The notes under the pieces were generated by a model that searched no databases, was not told where the DNA came from, and saw nothing but the letters and a program-made list of their open reading frames with translations. The translations under genes were made by a program, and so were the position numbers. A DNA stretch of 64,000 bases from Verrucomicrobia bacterium S94. Lineage in GTDB: Bacteria; Verrucomicrobiota; Kiritimatiellia; Kiritimatiellales; Pontiellaceae. Of the stretch, positions 55,780 through 63,012 are shown one piece after another; position 1 is the stretch's first letter, and each line of letters begins with the position of its first letter. The DNA is taken from contig CP036201.1 in assembly GCA_004299845.1 (NCBI GenBank), forward strand, positions 2,728,001-2,792,000. The letters are read 5' to 3'.

Positions 55780-55920
55780 ATGATTGCGAAAAAACACGAC
55801 AACTCAATCAACGAAATTCTGACCGCCATGTGCATTAAGGATGTCAAAAGAAAGCTTCCCTCGAAAAAGAACCTTAACGATCTCCGTATTTTTACGGGAA
55901 GCAAAGGATTCAGGTCATGA
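55780..55920 (+). CDS. Possible 46-aa basic protein coupled to nifN
   Basis: A short frame, MIAKKHDNSINEILTAMCIK then DVKRKLPSKKNLNDLRIFTG and SKGFRS, lysine-rich and soluble. GAGGACGAAG precedes the ATG, and its stop overlaps the nifN ATG by 4 bp, so at least its translation would assist nifN initiation. No family known. Composition is protein-like but the length allows chance; it could be a leader that couples nifE to nifN. Confidence 0.4.
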   Translation: MIAKKHDNSINEILTAMCIKDVKRKLPSKKNLNDLRIFTGSKGFRS

Positions 55921-57455
55921 GCTGCAACTGCGGAAAAACCTGTGCTCCGGTCGACGATGCGGCCCATGCCTGCACAGCAGATGATAAAGCCAAATGCGGC
56001 TGCGGTCCCAGCGGCGGGAATTTCACCACAGCGGGCACGGCGGAACACAGAGACAGTACCTCCGTGCACTCGGTGTCCTCCAGCGAAGCGGGTGGTAAAA
56101 AACTTACCGGCGAAAATTTTACAGCCACCCGCAATGCGTGCAAACTGTGTGCTCCTCTCGGCGCCTGCCTTGCGTTCCGTGGAATCGAAGGCTGCCTCCC
56201 CTTCCTCCACGGTTCGCAAGGATGCGCCACCTACATCCGGCGCTACATGATCAGCCACTTCCGCGAACCGATGGATATTGCCTCCTCGAGCTTCGGTGAA
56301 GAGAGCGTGGTCTTCGGCGGACGCCGGAATCTGTTCGACGGCCTGAACCACGTGATTGAAGGCTATGAACCCGCAGTGATCGGCATCGCCACCACCTGCC
56401 TGGCGGAAACCATCGGCGACGATGTGAACATGTATGTGAAGGAATATATTTCCGCCGATGCCAAGCGGGTGAATCTGCCGCATATCCTGCGCGTTTCCAC
56501 CCCGAGCTATGCCGGCTCGCACGCCGACGGCTATCAGTGGGCGGTGCGCGCTATTGTGGACCAGCTGGCAGTCGACGGACCGAACGAAAAATTTATCGGC
56601 ATCTTCCCCGGCATGGTTTCCCCGGCCGATCTGCGCCATCTGCGCGAACTGATGGAAGATTTTGAAATGGATTTTTCAATTGTTCCCGATTATTCCGATC
56701 CGCTCGACGGACCGGTCTGGGGCGACTACCACAAGATCCCGGCCGGCGGCACTCCGGCCCGCGAGATCGCCAAACTCGGCCGCGCCTCAGCTGTGATTGA
56801 ACTGGCCTCAACCATTGCCGACAAACAGTCTGCGGCATCGCTGCTCGACGAAAAATTTTCCACGGCCGTTTTCCGCGTCGGCCTTCCCATCGGCATTCGC
56901 CAGACAGATAAGTTCTGCAACGTGCTCGAACAGATTACCGGCCGGCCGCTGCCCGCCAAACACGACGCCGAGCGCGGGCGCCTTATTGACTGCTATGTCG
57001 ACGGCCACAAATACACCTTCGGCAAGGAAGTCGTGATTTACGGCGAAGAGGACTTTGTGGTCGGCATGACCGCCTTCTGCTGCGAGATCGGCCTGAAACC
57101 CGTTCTCTGCGCTTCCGGTGGCAAGAGCGGCAAACTCAGCGAATGCATCCGCGAAGCCGCTCCGGAACTGGATCCAGAAACCCCTATCCTCGAAGGCATT
57201 GATTTTGCCGAAATCGAGGTAGCCGCTTTCAATCTGAAGCCCGACCTGCTCATCGGCAACAGTAAGGGTTTCAGCCTCAGCCGCAAAACCGGCATCCCGC
57301 TGATCCGTTTTGGATTTCCTATCCACGACCGGATCAGCGGGCCTCGTACCCTCCACCTGGGATACCGGGGCGCCCAGCGGCTTTACGACACCATCGTCGA
57401 CAAACTTATGGAAATGAAACAGGAAAGCAACGACATCGGATACACCTATATTTAA
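55917..57455 (+). CDS. nifN: Nitrogenase FeMo-cofactor scaffold subunit NifN with repeat-derived insert
   Basis: A 512-residue NifK homologue, longer than usual (about 440-460) because of its first 65 residues. The core starts at TATRNACKLCAPLGACLAFR, with cluster cysteines there and in LPFLHGSQGCATYIRRY, and ATTCLAETIGDDVNMY follows. The N-terminus is cysteine-rich (MSCNCGKTCAPVDDAAHACT, then KCGCGPSGG), a possible metal-binding lead. Residues about 36-60 (FTTAGTAEHRDSTSVHSVSS) are encoded by a copy of the type A intergenic repeat, read in frame. Pairs with NifE. The start is fixed by the ATGA overlap and the uninterrupted frame. Confidence 0.96.
   Translation: MSCNCGKTCAPVDDAAHACTADDKAKCGCGPSGGNFTTAGTAEHRDSTSVHSVSSSEAGGKKLTGENFTATRNACKLCAPLGACLAFRGIEGCLPFLHGSQGCATYIRRYMISHFREPMDIASSSFGEESVVFGGRRNLFDGLNHVIEGYEPAVIGIATTCLAETIGDDVNMYVKEYISADAKRVNLPHILRVSTPSYAGSHADGYQWAVRAIVDQLAVDGPNEKFIGIFPGMVSPADLRHLRELMEDFEMDFSIVPDYSDPLDGPVWGDYHKIPAGGTPAREIAKLGRASAVIELASTIADKQSAASLLDEKFSTAVFRVGLPIGIRQTDKFCNVLEQITGRPLPAKHDAERGRLIDCYVDGHKYTFGKEVVIYGEEDFVVGMTAFCCEIGLKPVLCASGGKSGKLSECIREAAPELDPETPILEGIDFAEIEVAAFNLKPDLLIGNSKGFSLSRKTGIPLIRFGFPIHDRISGPRTLHLGYRGAQRLYDTIVDKLMEMKQESNDIGYTYI
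56021..56097 (+). repeat. Type A repeat inside the nifN coding sequence
   Basis: TTTCACCACAGCGGGCACGG to CAGCGAAGCGGGTGGTAAA matches the repeat at 62938-63007 block by block (ACCACAG, GAACACAGAG, ACCTCCGTG, AGCG-AGC-GGTGGTAA). Length is compatible with an in-frame insertion of about 25 codons near the nifN start. Confidence 0.75.
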
Positions 57456-57552
57456 TTAAGAATGAGGAACTAAGAATTAAGAATGCATATAGGCGTCGCA
57501 GACCGACCATTCTACATTCTAAAATCTTAAATCTTCATTCTCCAAAGGAGAC
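57456..57552. repeat. Palindromic intergenic repeat between nifN and nifB
   Basis: Left arm words AAGAATGAGGAACTAAGAAT and AAGAATGC; right arm words ACATTCTAAAATCTTAAATC and TTCATTCTCC. A further unrelated family with the same design. Ends at the AAAGGAG ribosome site of nifB. Confidence 0.6.
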
Positions 57553-57557
57553 ATAAA

Positions 57558-58817
57558 ATGGCTTTAGATTTTACAAAACACCCGTGCTTTAACCCCGATG
57601 TCAAAGGCAAATACGGTCGCGTCCACCTTCCGGTCGCACCGAAATGCAACATCCAGTGCGGCTACTGCAACCGTAAATACGATTGCGTCAACGAATCCCG
57701 CCCGGGGGTAACGTCCAACGTCCTCTCCCCCGGCCAGGCGCTCTACTACGTCAACGATCTGGTGGAATCCGGCAAACCGATTTCGGTAGTCGGCATTGCA
57801 GGCCCCGGCGATCCCTTTGCCAATCCGGAACAGACCATGGAAACGCTGCGGCTGATCCGTAAACGCCACCCCGACATGCTGCTCTGCGTCTCCACCAACG
57901 GCCTGGGCGTCGGCCCCTACATTGCCGAACTGGCCGAACTCAATGTGAGCCACATCACCATCACCATGAATGCCATTGATCCGGAGATCGGTGCTGATGT
58001 TTACAGCTGGGTACGTGATCATAAAAAACCGCTGCGCGGCATCGAAGCCGCCAAACTGCTGCTCGAACGCCAGATTCAGGCCATGAAATCCATCAAGGCA
58101 CACGGTCTGACACTGAAGATCAACACCATCCTGATTCCGGGCGTCAACGATCACCACATCGATGCCGTTGCGGCCTTCGCAAAATCCGAAGGTGCCGATC
58201 TGCATAACATTATCCCGATGTGCCCGGTGGAAGGAACCATGTTCGAAAATCTGGATGAACCGACCCCGGCCATGATCCACGAAGCGCGCGATATTGCCGG
58301 AAAATATATGCCGCAGATGACGCACTGCCAGCGCTGCCGAGCCGATGCCTGCGGCCTGCTCGCCGAAGGTACCACACAGGATACGCTCAAGAAACTGGAA
58401 GCCGCCGCCAACGCGCCGATCAATCCGGACGAAGAACGCCCCTACGTGGCCGTCGCCACCCGCGAGGGCGTACTGGTTAACGAACATCTGGGCGAAGCGG
58501 CCGAACTGAGTATCTTCGGCGAAAAAGACGGCACCTTCCAGTGTCTGGAAACCCGTGCCACACCGGATCCCGGCAGCGGTTCCGAACGCTGGATGGATCT
58601 GGCAAAGAATTTGAGTGATTGCCGTGCAATCCTCGTCTCAGGGGTGGGACCCAAACCAACGGCCTTTCTCCGTCAGGCCGGACTCAAGGTGATTGTCATG
58701 GAGGGACTGATCGATGAAACACTGCGCCGGATTTATACCGGTGAAGAAGTTCGTTCTCCCCTTCGGAAAACCAAGTGCGGAGAAAAATGCACCGGCACGG
58801 GAGCCGGTTGCGGGTAG
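57558..58817 (+). CDS. nifB: Nitrogenase cofactor biosynthesis protein NifB (radical SAM + NifX-like domain)
   Basis: A 419-residue enzyme. The radical-SAM cysteines are Cys30, Cys34 and Cys37 in APKCNIQCGYCNRKYDC, with the SAM-binding GIAGPGDPFANPE and NTILIPGVNDHH. The cluster-binding cysteines near TMFEN and MTHCQRCRADACGLL are present. Residues about 295-395 (YVAVATREGVLVNEHLGEAA to MEGLIDETLRRIY) are the NifX/NafY-like domain, so a separate nifX may be dispensable and none is seen. A short cysteine-rich end (KCGEKCTGTGAGCG) may bind a further cluster. It makes NifB-co from two 4Fe-4S clusters and SAM carbide. Confidence 0.98.
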   Translation: MALDFTKHPCFNPDVKGKYGRVHLPVAPKCNIQCGYCNRKYDCVNESRPGVTSNVLSPGQALYYVNDLVESGKPISVVGIAGPGDPFANPEQTMETLRLIRKRHPDMLLCVSTNGLGVGPYIAELAELNVSHITITMNAIDPEIGADVYSWVRDHKKPLRGIEAAKLLLERQIQAMKSIKAHGLTLKINTILIPGVNDHHIDAVAAFAKSEGADLHNIIPMCPVEGTMFENLDEPTPAMIHEARDIAGKYMPQMTHCQRCRADACGLLAEGTTQDTLKKLEAAANAPINPDEERPYVAVATREGVLVNEHLGEAAELSIFGEKDGTFQCLETRATPDPGSGSERWMDLAKNLSDCRAILVSGVGPKPTAFLRQAGLKVIVMEGLIDETLRRIYTGEEVRSPLRKTKCGEKCTGTGAGCG

Positions 58818-58820
58818 AGG

Positions 58821-58879
58821 GAAACCTGAAATTTGAAATTGGGAATGCGAAAAAGTTCAAGTTTCCGGTTTCAGGTTTC
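58821..58879. repeat. Palindromic intergenic repeat between nifB and the ferredoxin gene
   Basis: A clean hairpin: GAAACCTGAAA at 58821-58831 and TTTCAGGTTTC at 58869-58879, extended by AAATTTGAAATT on one side and TCTATTTCAAAAC on the other. Confidence 0.7.
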
Positions 58880-58911
58880 TATTTCAAAACATAACTAACC
58901 AGGGGAAAATT

Positions 58912-59220
58912 ATGCCAATAGCAAAACCGGAAAAACACTTCTTCATCTGTAACTCCTATCGCGTCGCAGGCGAGGCTAAAGGCGCGTGTAACGCCAAGGA
59001 AGCCGGCGATCTGCTCGCTTATCTCGAAACCGAAATTCTCGACCGCGGCATGGATGCCCAGGTCTCCGGATGCGGCTGTCTTAAACTCTGCACCGAAGGG
59101 CCGGTAATGGTCGTTTATCCGGAAGCCAAATGGTTCGGACAGGTGGATGAAGAAAAACTCGACGCTATTCTCGATGCTATGGAAGACGGCGAGGATACCA
59201 GTGAACTCGAACTCGCATAA
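58912..59220 (+). CDS. Thioredoxin-like [2Fe-2S] ferredoxin, nif-associated
   Basis: A 102-residue ferredoxin of the Clostridium pasteurianum/Aquifex 2Fe-2S type. The cluster cysteines are in HFFICNSYRV, GACNAKEAG and SGCGCLKLCTEGPVMVVYP. This family is known to interact with nitrogenase MoFe protein in clostridia and to be expressed with nif genes. GGGG lies before the ATG after the palindrome. Probably an electron carrier or a conformational protection partner for nitrogenase. Confidence 0.92.
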   Translation: MPIAKPEKHFFICNSYRVAGEAKGACNAKEAGDLLAYLETEILDRGMDAQVSGCGCLKLCTEGPVMVVYPEAKWFGQVDEEKLDAILDAMEDGEDTSELELA

Positions 59221-59389
59221 CTGTCACCATCGAGATGAATCCAACGGCGCATACTGCGGAACGCAGGATGGCCGTTGGGTTAAATCCGTGAAAAAATATG
59301 TAAAGAGCCTGGACTATGGCGAAGTGACACTTACCGTCCACAACGGTCAGGTGGTCCAGGTTCAGAAAACAGAAAAGATCCGTTTTTAA
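59201..59389 (+). CDS. YezD/DUF2292 family small protein
   Basis: About 62 residues. The family core is at the end: WVKSVKKYVKSLDYGEVTLT then VHNGQVVQVQKTEKIRF, matching the YG-x-V-x-x-x-VH-G-x-VVQI-x-x-TEK pattern of DUF2292. The start is uncertain: a GTG at 59201 (used here) overlaps the ferredoxin stop by 20 bp; an ATG in the same frame at 59147 is further into it. YezD-like proteins occur near sulfur and molybdenum metabolism genes and have no assigned activity. Ends 1 bp before the next gene. Confidence 0.75.
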   Translation: MNSNSHNCHHRDESNGAYCGTQDGRWVKSVKKYVKSLDYGEVTLTVHNGQVVQVQKTEKIRF

Positions 59390-59908
59390 ATGAAAACAGA
59401 AACCGTAGAGCTCACTTTAATCGGCACCATCCGTACGCCGCACACACGCGCTGACAATATTCCGGTGCAGCCGGTCGGCAGCGCGGATGAAGGCGTGGCC
59501 GAGCTCTATCCGGAATTTGCCGAGGGACTGAAGGATGTCGACGGCTTTTCCCATGTCATGCTGCTCTTCCATCTGCATGAAATGAAGAAGGACTTCAAGC
59601 TGATCATTACGCCGTTCATGGACAAAAAAGAGCATGGCGTTTTTGCCACACGCTCGCCCGCGCGGCCGGCGGCCATCGGACTTTCGACCGTAAAGGTTAA
59701 AAAGGTGGAGGATAATAAACTCTATTTTGAGGGCGCGGACATGCTCGACGGCTCACCGCTGATCGACATTAAACCCTTTTTCCGCAATGTGGATAACCGC
59801 CCCGATGCAGTCAGCGGATGGCTGGAAGGAAAAGAGGAGGACATCGCTTCGAAGCACCGCTCCGACGATCGCTTTATGGAGCGCAAAGCCATTCACGGAA
59901 TGAACTGA
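59390..59908 (+). CDS. UPF0066 (TrmO/TsaA-like) SAM-binding protein in the nif operon
   Basis: A 172-residue short form of the family: LIGTIRTPHTRADNIPVQPV, GLKDVDGFSHVMLLFHLHEM, GVFATRSPARPAAIGLSTVK and MLDGSPLIDIKPFF. It lacks the C-terminal domain of E. coli-type TrmO and resembles the archaeal form. Members of this short type are often found near nif and molybdenum genes of anaerobes in my recollection, so its substrate may not be tRNA. A full-length paralogue exists at 175-870, leaving this copy free for another job. Starts immediately after the yezD-like stop. Confidence 0.85.
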   Translation: MKTETVELTLIGTIRTPHTRADNIPVQPVGSADEGVAELYPEFAEGLKDVDGFSHVMLLFHLHEMKKDFKLIITPFMDKKEHGVFATRSPARPAAIGLSTVKVKKVEDNKLYFEGADMLDGSPLIDIKPFFRNVDNRPDAVSGWLEGKEEDIASKHRSDDRFMERKAIHGMN

Positions 59909-60009
59909 TTTTCAGATCAGAAACGCCAACCGGAAAACCGGCGGCAGATAGAAAACAAATACAGGTCTACGCTTCCTGACATACAGGTGTCGCAGCCGGA
60001 GACCGAAAA

Positions 60010-60657
60010 ATGAAAGTAAATGTAACGGCCGCACTGCTGGGTGCCGCCATGACGACCCTCGCTTGGGACAGCGCTGAAAATGCTGTCTGGCTGGAAGGAA
60101 CCCTTAAAGGAAATCTCACAGAAAAGCTGTCTGTTTCACTCAAGGAACAGATCCGCTATAGAGAAAACGATGGCTTTTTCTATTGGCGCTACACCGACGT
60201 CGGCGTCGGATGGAAATTCTCCCGAGCCTGGAACCTTGCCGGCAACTATCGTTACATCACCACCCGGAAGCGAACCGGGGACTGGTATGCCAAACCGATG
60301 CTGCACGCCAACCTGACCAACACCCTGCCGCTGGACTTTCTCCGCCTGAAAAGCCGGATGCGGCTGGCGCATGTGGATATCCCCGACGGGGATGATCAGG
60401 TGCTCCTCTGGCCGCGGATCACCCTCAGCTTTTCCAGGGGATGGAAAGGCCTGAATCCCTACGGAGCCTGGGAGGCGATCTACGACATGGCCGACAACCT
60501 CGTTTACTGCAACCGGTTTGAGGGCGGTTTTTTGTATACTCCTCTGGACAACCTATCCCTGAAAGCCTTTCTCATGCACCAGCTCAACCGAACGGACTCC
60601 ACCTCCGAGTGGACGGAGTCGTATAATATGGGCATCGGCGCGACGCTTAAATTCTGA
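60010..60657 (+). CDS. DUF2490 family outer-membrane protein
   Basis: A 215-residue beta-barrel: a signal peptide (VTAALLGAAMTTLAW) then alternating strands with many aromatics (AVWLEGTLKGNLTEKLSVSL, FYWRYTDVGVGWKFSRAWNL, AWNLAGNYRYITTRKRTGDW) and a terminal phenylalanine (MGIGATLKF). DUF2490 barrels have unknown cargo. It lies between the nif accessory genes and modA, so it could be an outer-membrane pore for molybdate; this rests on context alone. The modA start follows 10 bp after the stop. Confidence 0.8.
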   Translation: MKVNVTAALLGAAMTTLAWDSAENAVWLEGTLKGNLTEKLSVSLKEQIRYRENDGFFYWRYTDVGVGWKFSRAWNLAGNYRYITTRKRTGDWYAKPMLHANLTNTLPLDFLRLKSRMRLAHVDIPDGDDQVLLWPRITLSFSRGWKGLNPYGAWEAIYDMADNLVYCNRFEGGFLYTPLDNLSLKAFLMHQLNRTDSTSEWTESYNMGIGATLKF

Positions 60658-60667
60658 GGGCATACAG

Positions 60668-61402
60668 ATGAACATATGGTTTATACTCCTATCCTCCCTG
60701 CTCACCGTTAACATGACGCATGCCGGCCTCTCCGTTTTCGCTGCGGCAGGCACAGCGCCGGCCATGAAGGAAATCGCAGCGGACTATACCCGCAGAACCG
60801 GTACAGCAGTGGTCTTCAACTTCGCCAACTCGGGTATTCTTGCCCGGCAGATTGCCGCCGGAGCAGACTTCGACCTCTTTTTTTCCGCCAATGAAAAGTG
60901 GATGAATTACATTGAGAGAAAAGGGTTGATCAATCCCGCCACCCGAACTTCGCTGCTCAGCACGGATATGGTGATTGTCGTTCCGGAAGGCGCGTCAACC
61001 GACTTCAACCTGTCAGCACCGGAAATCGGCCGCCTTGCAGTCGGCGACCAGGCCACCCCCATCGGTATCTATACCAAACAGGCCTTCACCAGACTGGGTT
61101 GCTGGGATGCCCTGCAGCCGCACCTCTGTGTCGGTGATACGGTGAATAAAGTGCTGAACTATGTCGCCCTCGGCGAAGCCGATGCCGGCGTGGTTTTCCG
61201 ATCGGTCGCCTTCTACGCCTCCAACCGGGTCGATATCGTTGAAACCGTTCCGCCGGAACTCCACGCACCGATCCGTTTCCCCGTTGCCGCCTCCACAGCA
61301 GATGCGCCCGGAAGCCAGGACTTTATCGCCTTTCTTCAGTCCCCCTACGCCACATCAACCTTCAGAAAATACGGATGGACCCCATGCATAATCAAAAAAT
61401 AA
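60668..61402 (+). CDS. modA: Molybdate ABC transporter substrate-binding protein ModA (copy 1)
   Basis: A 244-residue periplasmic protein with a signal peptide (IWFILLSSLLTVNMTHA). The binding segments are LSVFAAAGTAPAMKEIAADY, FNFANSGILARQIAAGADFD with LFFSANEKWM, VGDQATPIGIYTKQAFTRLG and YVALGEADAGVVFRSVAFY, all in ModA order with the serines that hold the oxyanion. Supplies molybdate for FeMo-co. A second modA follows after one gene. Confidence 0.95.
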   Translation: MNIWFILLSSLLTVNMTHAGLSVFAAAGTAPAMKEIAADYTRRTGTAVVFNFANSGILARQIAAGADFDLFFSANEKWMNYIERKGLINPATRTSLLSTDMVIVVPEGASTDFNLSAPEIGRLAVGDQATPIGIYTKQAFTRLGCWDALQPHLCVGDTVNKVLNYVALGEADAGVVFRSVAFYASNRVDIVETVPPELHAPIRFPVAASTADAPGSQDFIAFLQSPYATSTFRKYGWTPCIIKK

Positions 61403-62121
61403 CCGAACGGCTCAAAGACGAACTCAAAACCGTTGCCCGGAAAAATAACCGGGAACACACCGCGCTCGAAGTCAAATGCGCCGCCCTCACGCCCGAAGAG
61501 GCCATCGGCACGCCCGAAGAAATGGACTACCCGATTCAGAAAGGCCGCGAAACCATGCTCGAAGTCACCTTTATGCAGCACCGCGGCCAGGCCTTTACCC
61601 GCGAAATCGTCCGCGACCGAAGTTACACCCTGGCCGAAGTACTCGAGCTGGCGCTGGATTCCGACTGGAAACGCGCGGTTCTCGTGGCCACCGCTAACGC
61701 GGTCTTTGCCCATACCGGCCTGATTGAAAATACGGTTCACTGCAGAAACCGGGGACCTGCAGAATGCGCCGGGTATCTGCCCGGCATTACAATGAACGAA
61801 AAGGTCGCGCTCTTCGGTCTGCAGCCGCGCTTTCTGGAAAAACTCAACGCGCTCGGCTCCGTCCGTTGTGTGGACATTGATCCCGACCTGATCGGCACGA
61901 CACCTTCCGGTATTGAAATCGAACCACCGGAAAAAACCGCCGAGCTGATTGCCTGGGCCGATCGTATTCTGGTCACCGGCTCTGCGTTGGTAAATGACAG
62001 TTTCGACCGCTTTATCGACACCGGAAAACCGACCCATGTATTCGGCACCACCGGCGCCGCCGTCAGCTATGTCTGCAAACTCCCGCGCTACTGCAATGCC
62101 GACCGGGTCCGTGCAGCCTGA
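61384..62121 (+). CDS. DUF364 Rossmann-like protein between two modA genes
   Basis: A 245-residue protein from MHNQKITERLKDELKTVARK (another ATG 3 codons earlier is equally possible); it overlaps modA by about 19 bp. Residues about 95-235 match the DUF364 heavy-metal-chelation domain: VALFGLQPRFLEKLNALGSV, RCVDIDPDLIG and ILVTGSALVNDSF ending in GTTGAAVSYV. The N-terminal part (EALDSDWKRAVLVATANAV) fits DUF4213. DUF364 proteins appear in molybdenum, nickel and nif neighbourhoods and may bind a metal chelate or pterin; no reaction known. Cytosolic. Confidence 0.85.
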   Translation: MHNQKITERLKDELKTVARKNNREHTALEVKCAALTPEEAIGTPEEMDYPIQKGRETMLEVTFMQHRGQAFTREIVRDRSYTLAEVLELALDSDWKRAVLVATANAVFAHTGLIENTVHCRNRGPAECAGYLPGITMNEKVALFGLQPRFLEKLNALGSVRCVDIDPDLIGTTPSGIEIEPPEKTAELIAWADRILVTGSALVNDSFDRFIDTGKPTHVFGTTGAAVSYVCKLPRYCNADRVRAA

Positions 62122-62197
62122 CGCCGTGGCACACTCCATGCGTCATAACGACTAACGGACTGATTTAAGATCTATTTTGAACAGGAAACCTACAAAC

Positions 62198-62913
62198 ATG
62201 AAATTAATACCCACGCTTTTGTTTATTCTGTCGCTCACTGCATCAACGCATGCCGGACTCTCCGTTTTTGCGGCGGCCAGCACCACCGACGCCATGAAAG
62301 AACTGGCCGCAGCCTATGAAGAAAACGGCGGGGAAACCGTGCGCTTTAACTTTGCCTCTTCCGGCGCACTTGCCCGGCAGATCGAAGCCGGAGCTCCCGC
62401 CGATCTCTTTGTCTCCGCCAACGTCAAATGGATGGACTGGCTGGAAGAGAAATCGGCCGTACAGAACGGCACCCGCTTCAACCTCGCGGCTAATTCGCTG
62501 GTCTTAACGGCACCGCCCGTCAGTACCGTCAAATTCGACGGCACAGTGCCCGGCAAAGTGGCCGTCGGCGAACTTAAAAGCGTACCGGCGGGCATGTATG
62601 CCAAAGAGGCACTGGAACATCTGGGCTGGTACAGGGAATGGAAGCCGCAGCTGGTGCAGGCTTCCAGTGTCCGCACCGCCCTGCTCTATGTCCAGCGCGG
62701 TGAAGTCAGCGCCGGCATCGTCTATGCCACCGATGCCAAAGCTGCCGGCCTTCCGGTCGTCGGCATCTTTCCCCCGAATCACACAGTCCGATTATCTATC
62801 CCGCCGCAGCGGTTTCGAAAAATCAGTCCGCTGTAACATTCCTCAATTTCCTGAAATCCGATGAAGCCAAAGGCATTCTGAAGAGCCACGGATTTATAGA
62901 AGCAGCAGAATGA
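62198..62913 (+). pseudogene. modA: Second ModA, frameshifted near the C-terminus
   Basis: From MKLIPTLLFILSLTASTHAG, the frame gives a ModA with the same ligand segments as copy 1 (LSVFAAASTTDAMKELAAAY, ASSGALARQIEAGAPADLFV, VGELKSVPAGMYAKEALEHL, YVQRGEVSAGIVYATDA) but then reads RLSIPPQRFRKISPL and stops at 62836. One added base in the CCCCC run at 62771-62775 gives FPPESHSPIIYPAAAV then SKNQSAVTFLNFLKSDEAKG and ILKSHGFIEAAE, the normal ModA end. So the lesion is a single missing C: recent mutation or undercall. If intact, this is the modA next to modBC and likely the main one. About 40% alike to copy 1 by eye. Confidence 0.85.
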
Positions 62914-62937
62914 ATCCCTTAAATTCAGTCGGGATAC

Positions 62938-63007
62938 GTTTCACCACAGAGGTCGCAGAAGAACACAGAGCAAGGACCTCCGTGTTCTCTAGCGCAGCAG
63001 GTGGTAA
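62938..63007 (+). repeat. Type A repeat before modB
   Basis: GTTTCACCACAGAGGTCGCA through GCGCAGCAGGTGGTAATA. The closest relative is the copy inside nifN. Its final AGGTGG lies 7-8 bp before the modB ATG and appears to act as the ribosome site. Confidence 0.7.
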
Positions 63008-63012
63008 TATAC

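Noticed and set aside
57558-58817. Missing nifX, nifV, nifS and nifU as evidence of a non-functional cluster
   Set aside because: NifB has its own NifX-like domain, and nifV/S/U are often elsewhere or supplied by housekeeping genes in anaerobes; all catalytic and scaffold subunits are intact.
59909-60009. Molybdenum-cofactor riboswitch before DUF2490-modA
   Set aside because: The 100-bp spacer has short hairpins (CCGGAAAACCGG) but I cannot match the conserved Moco aptamer core.
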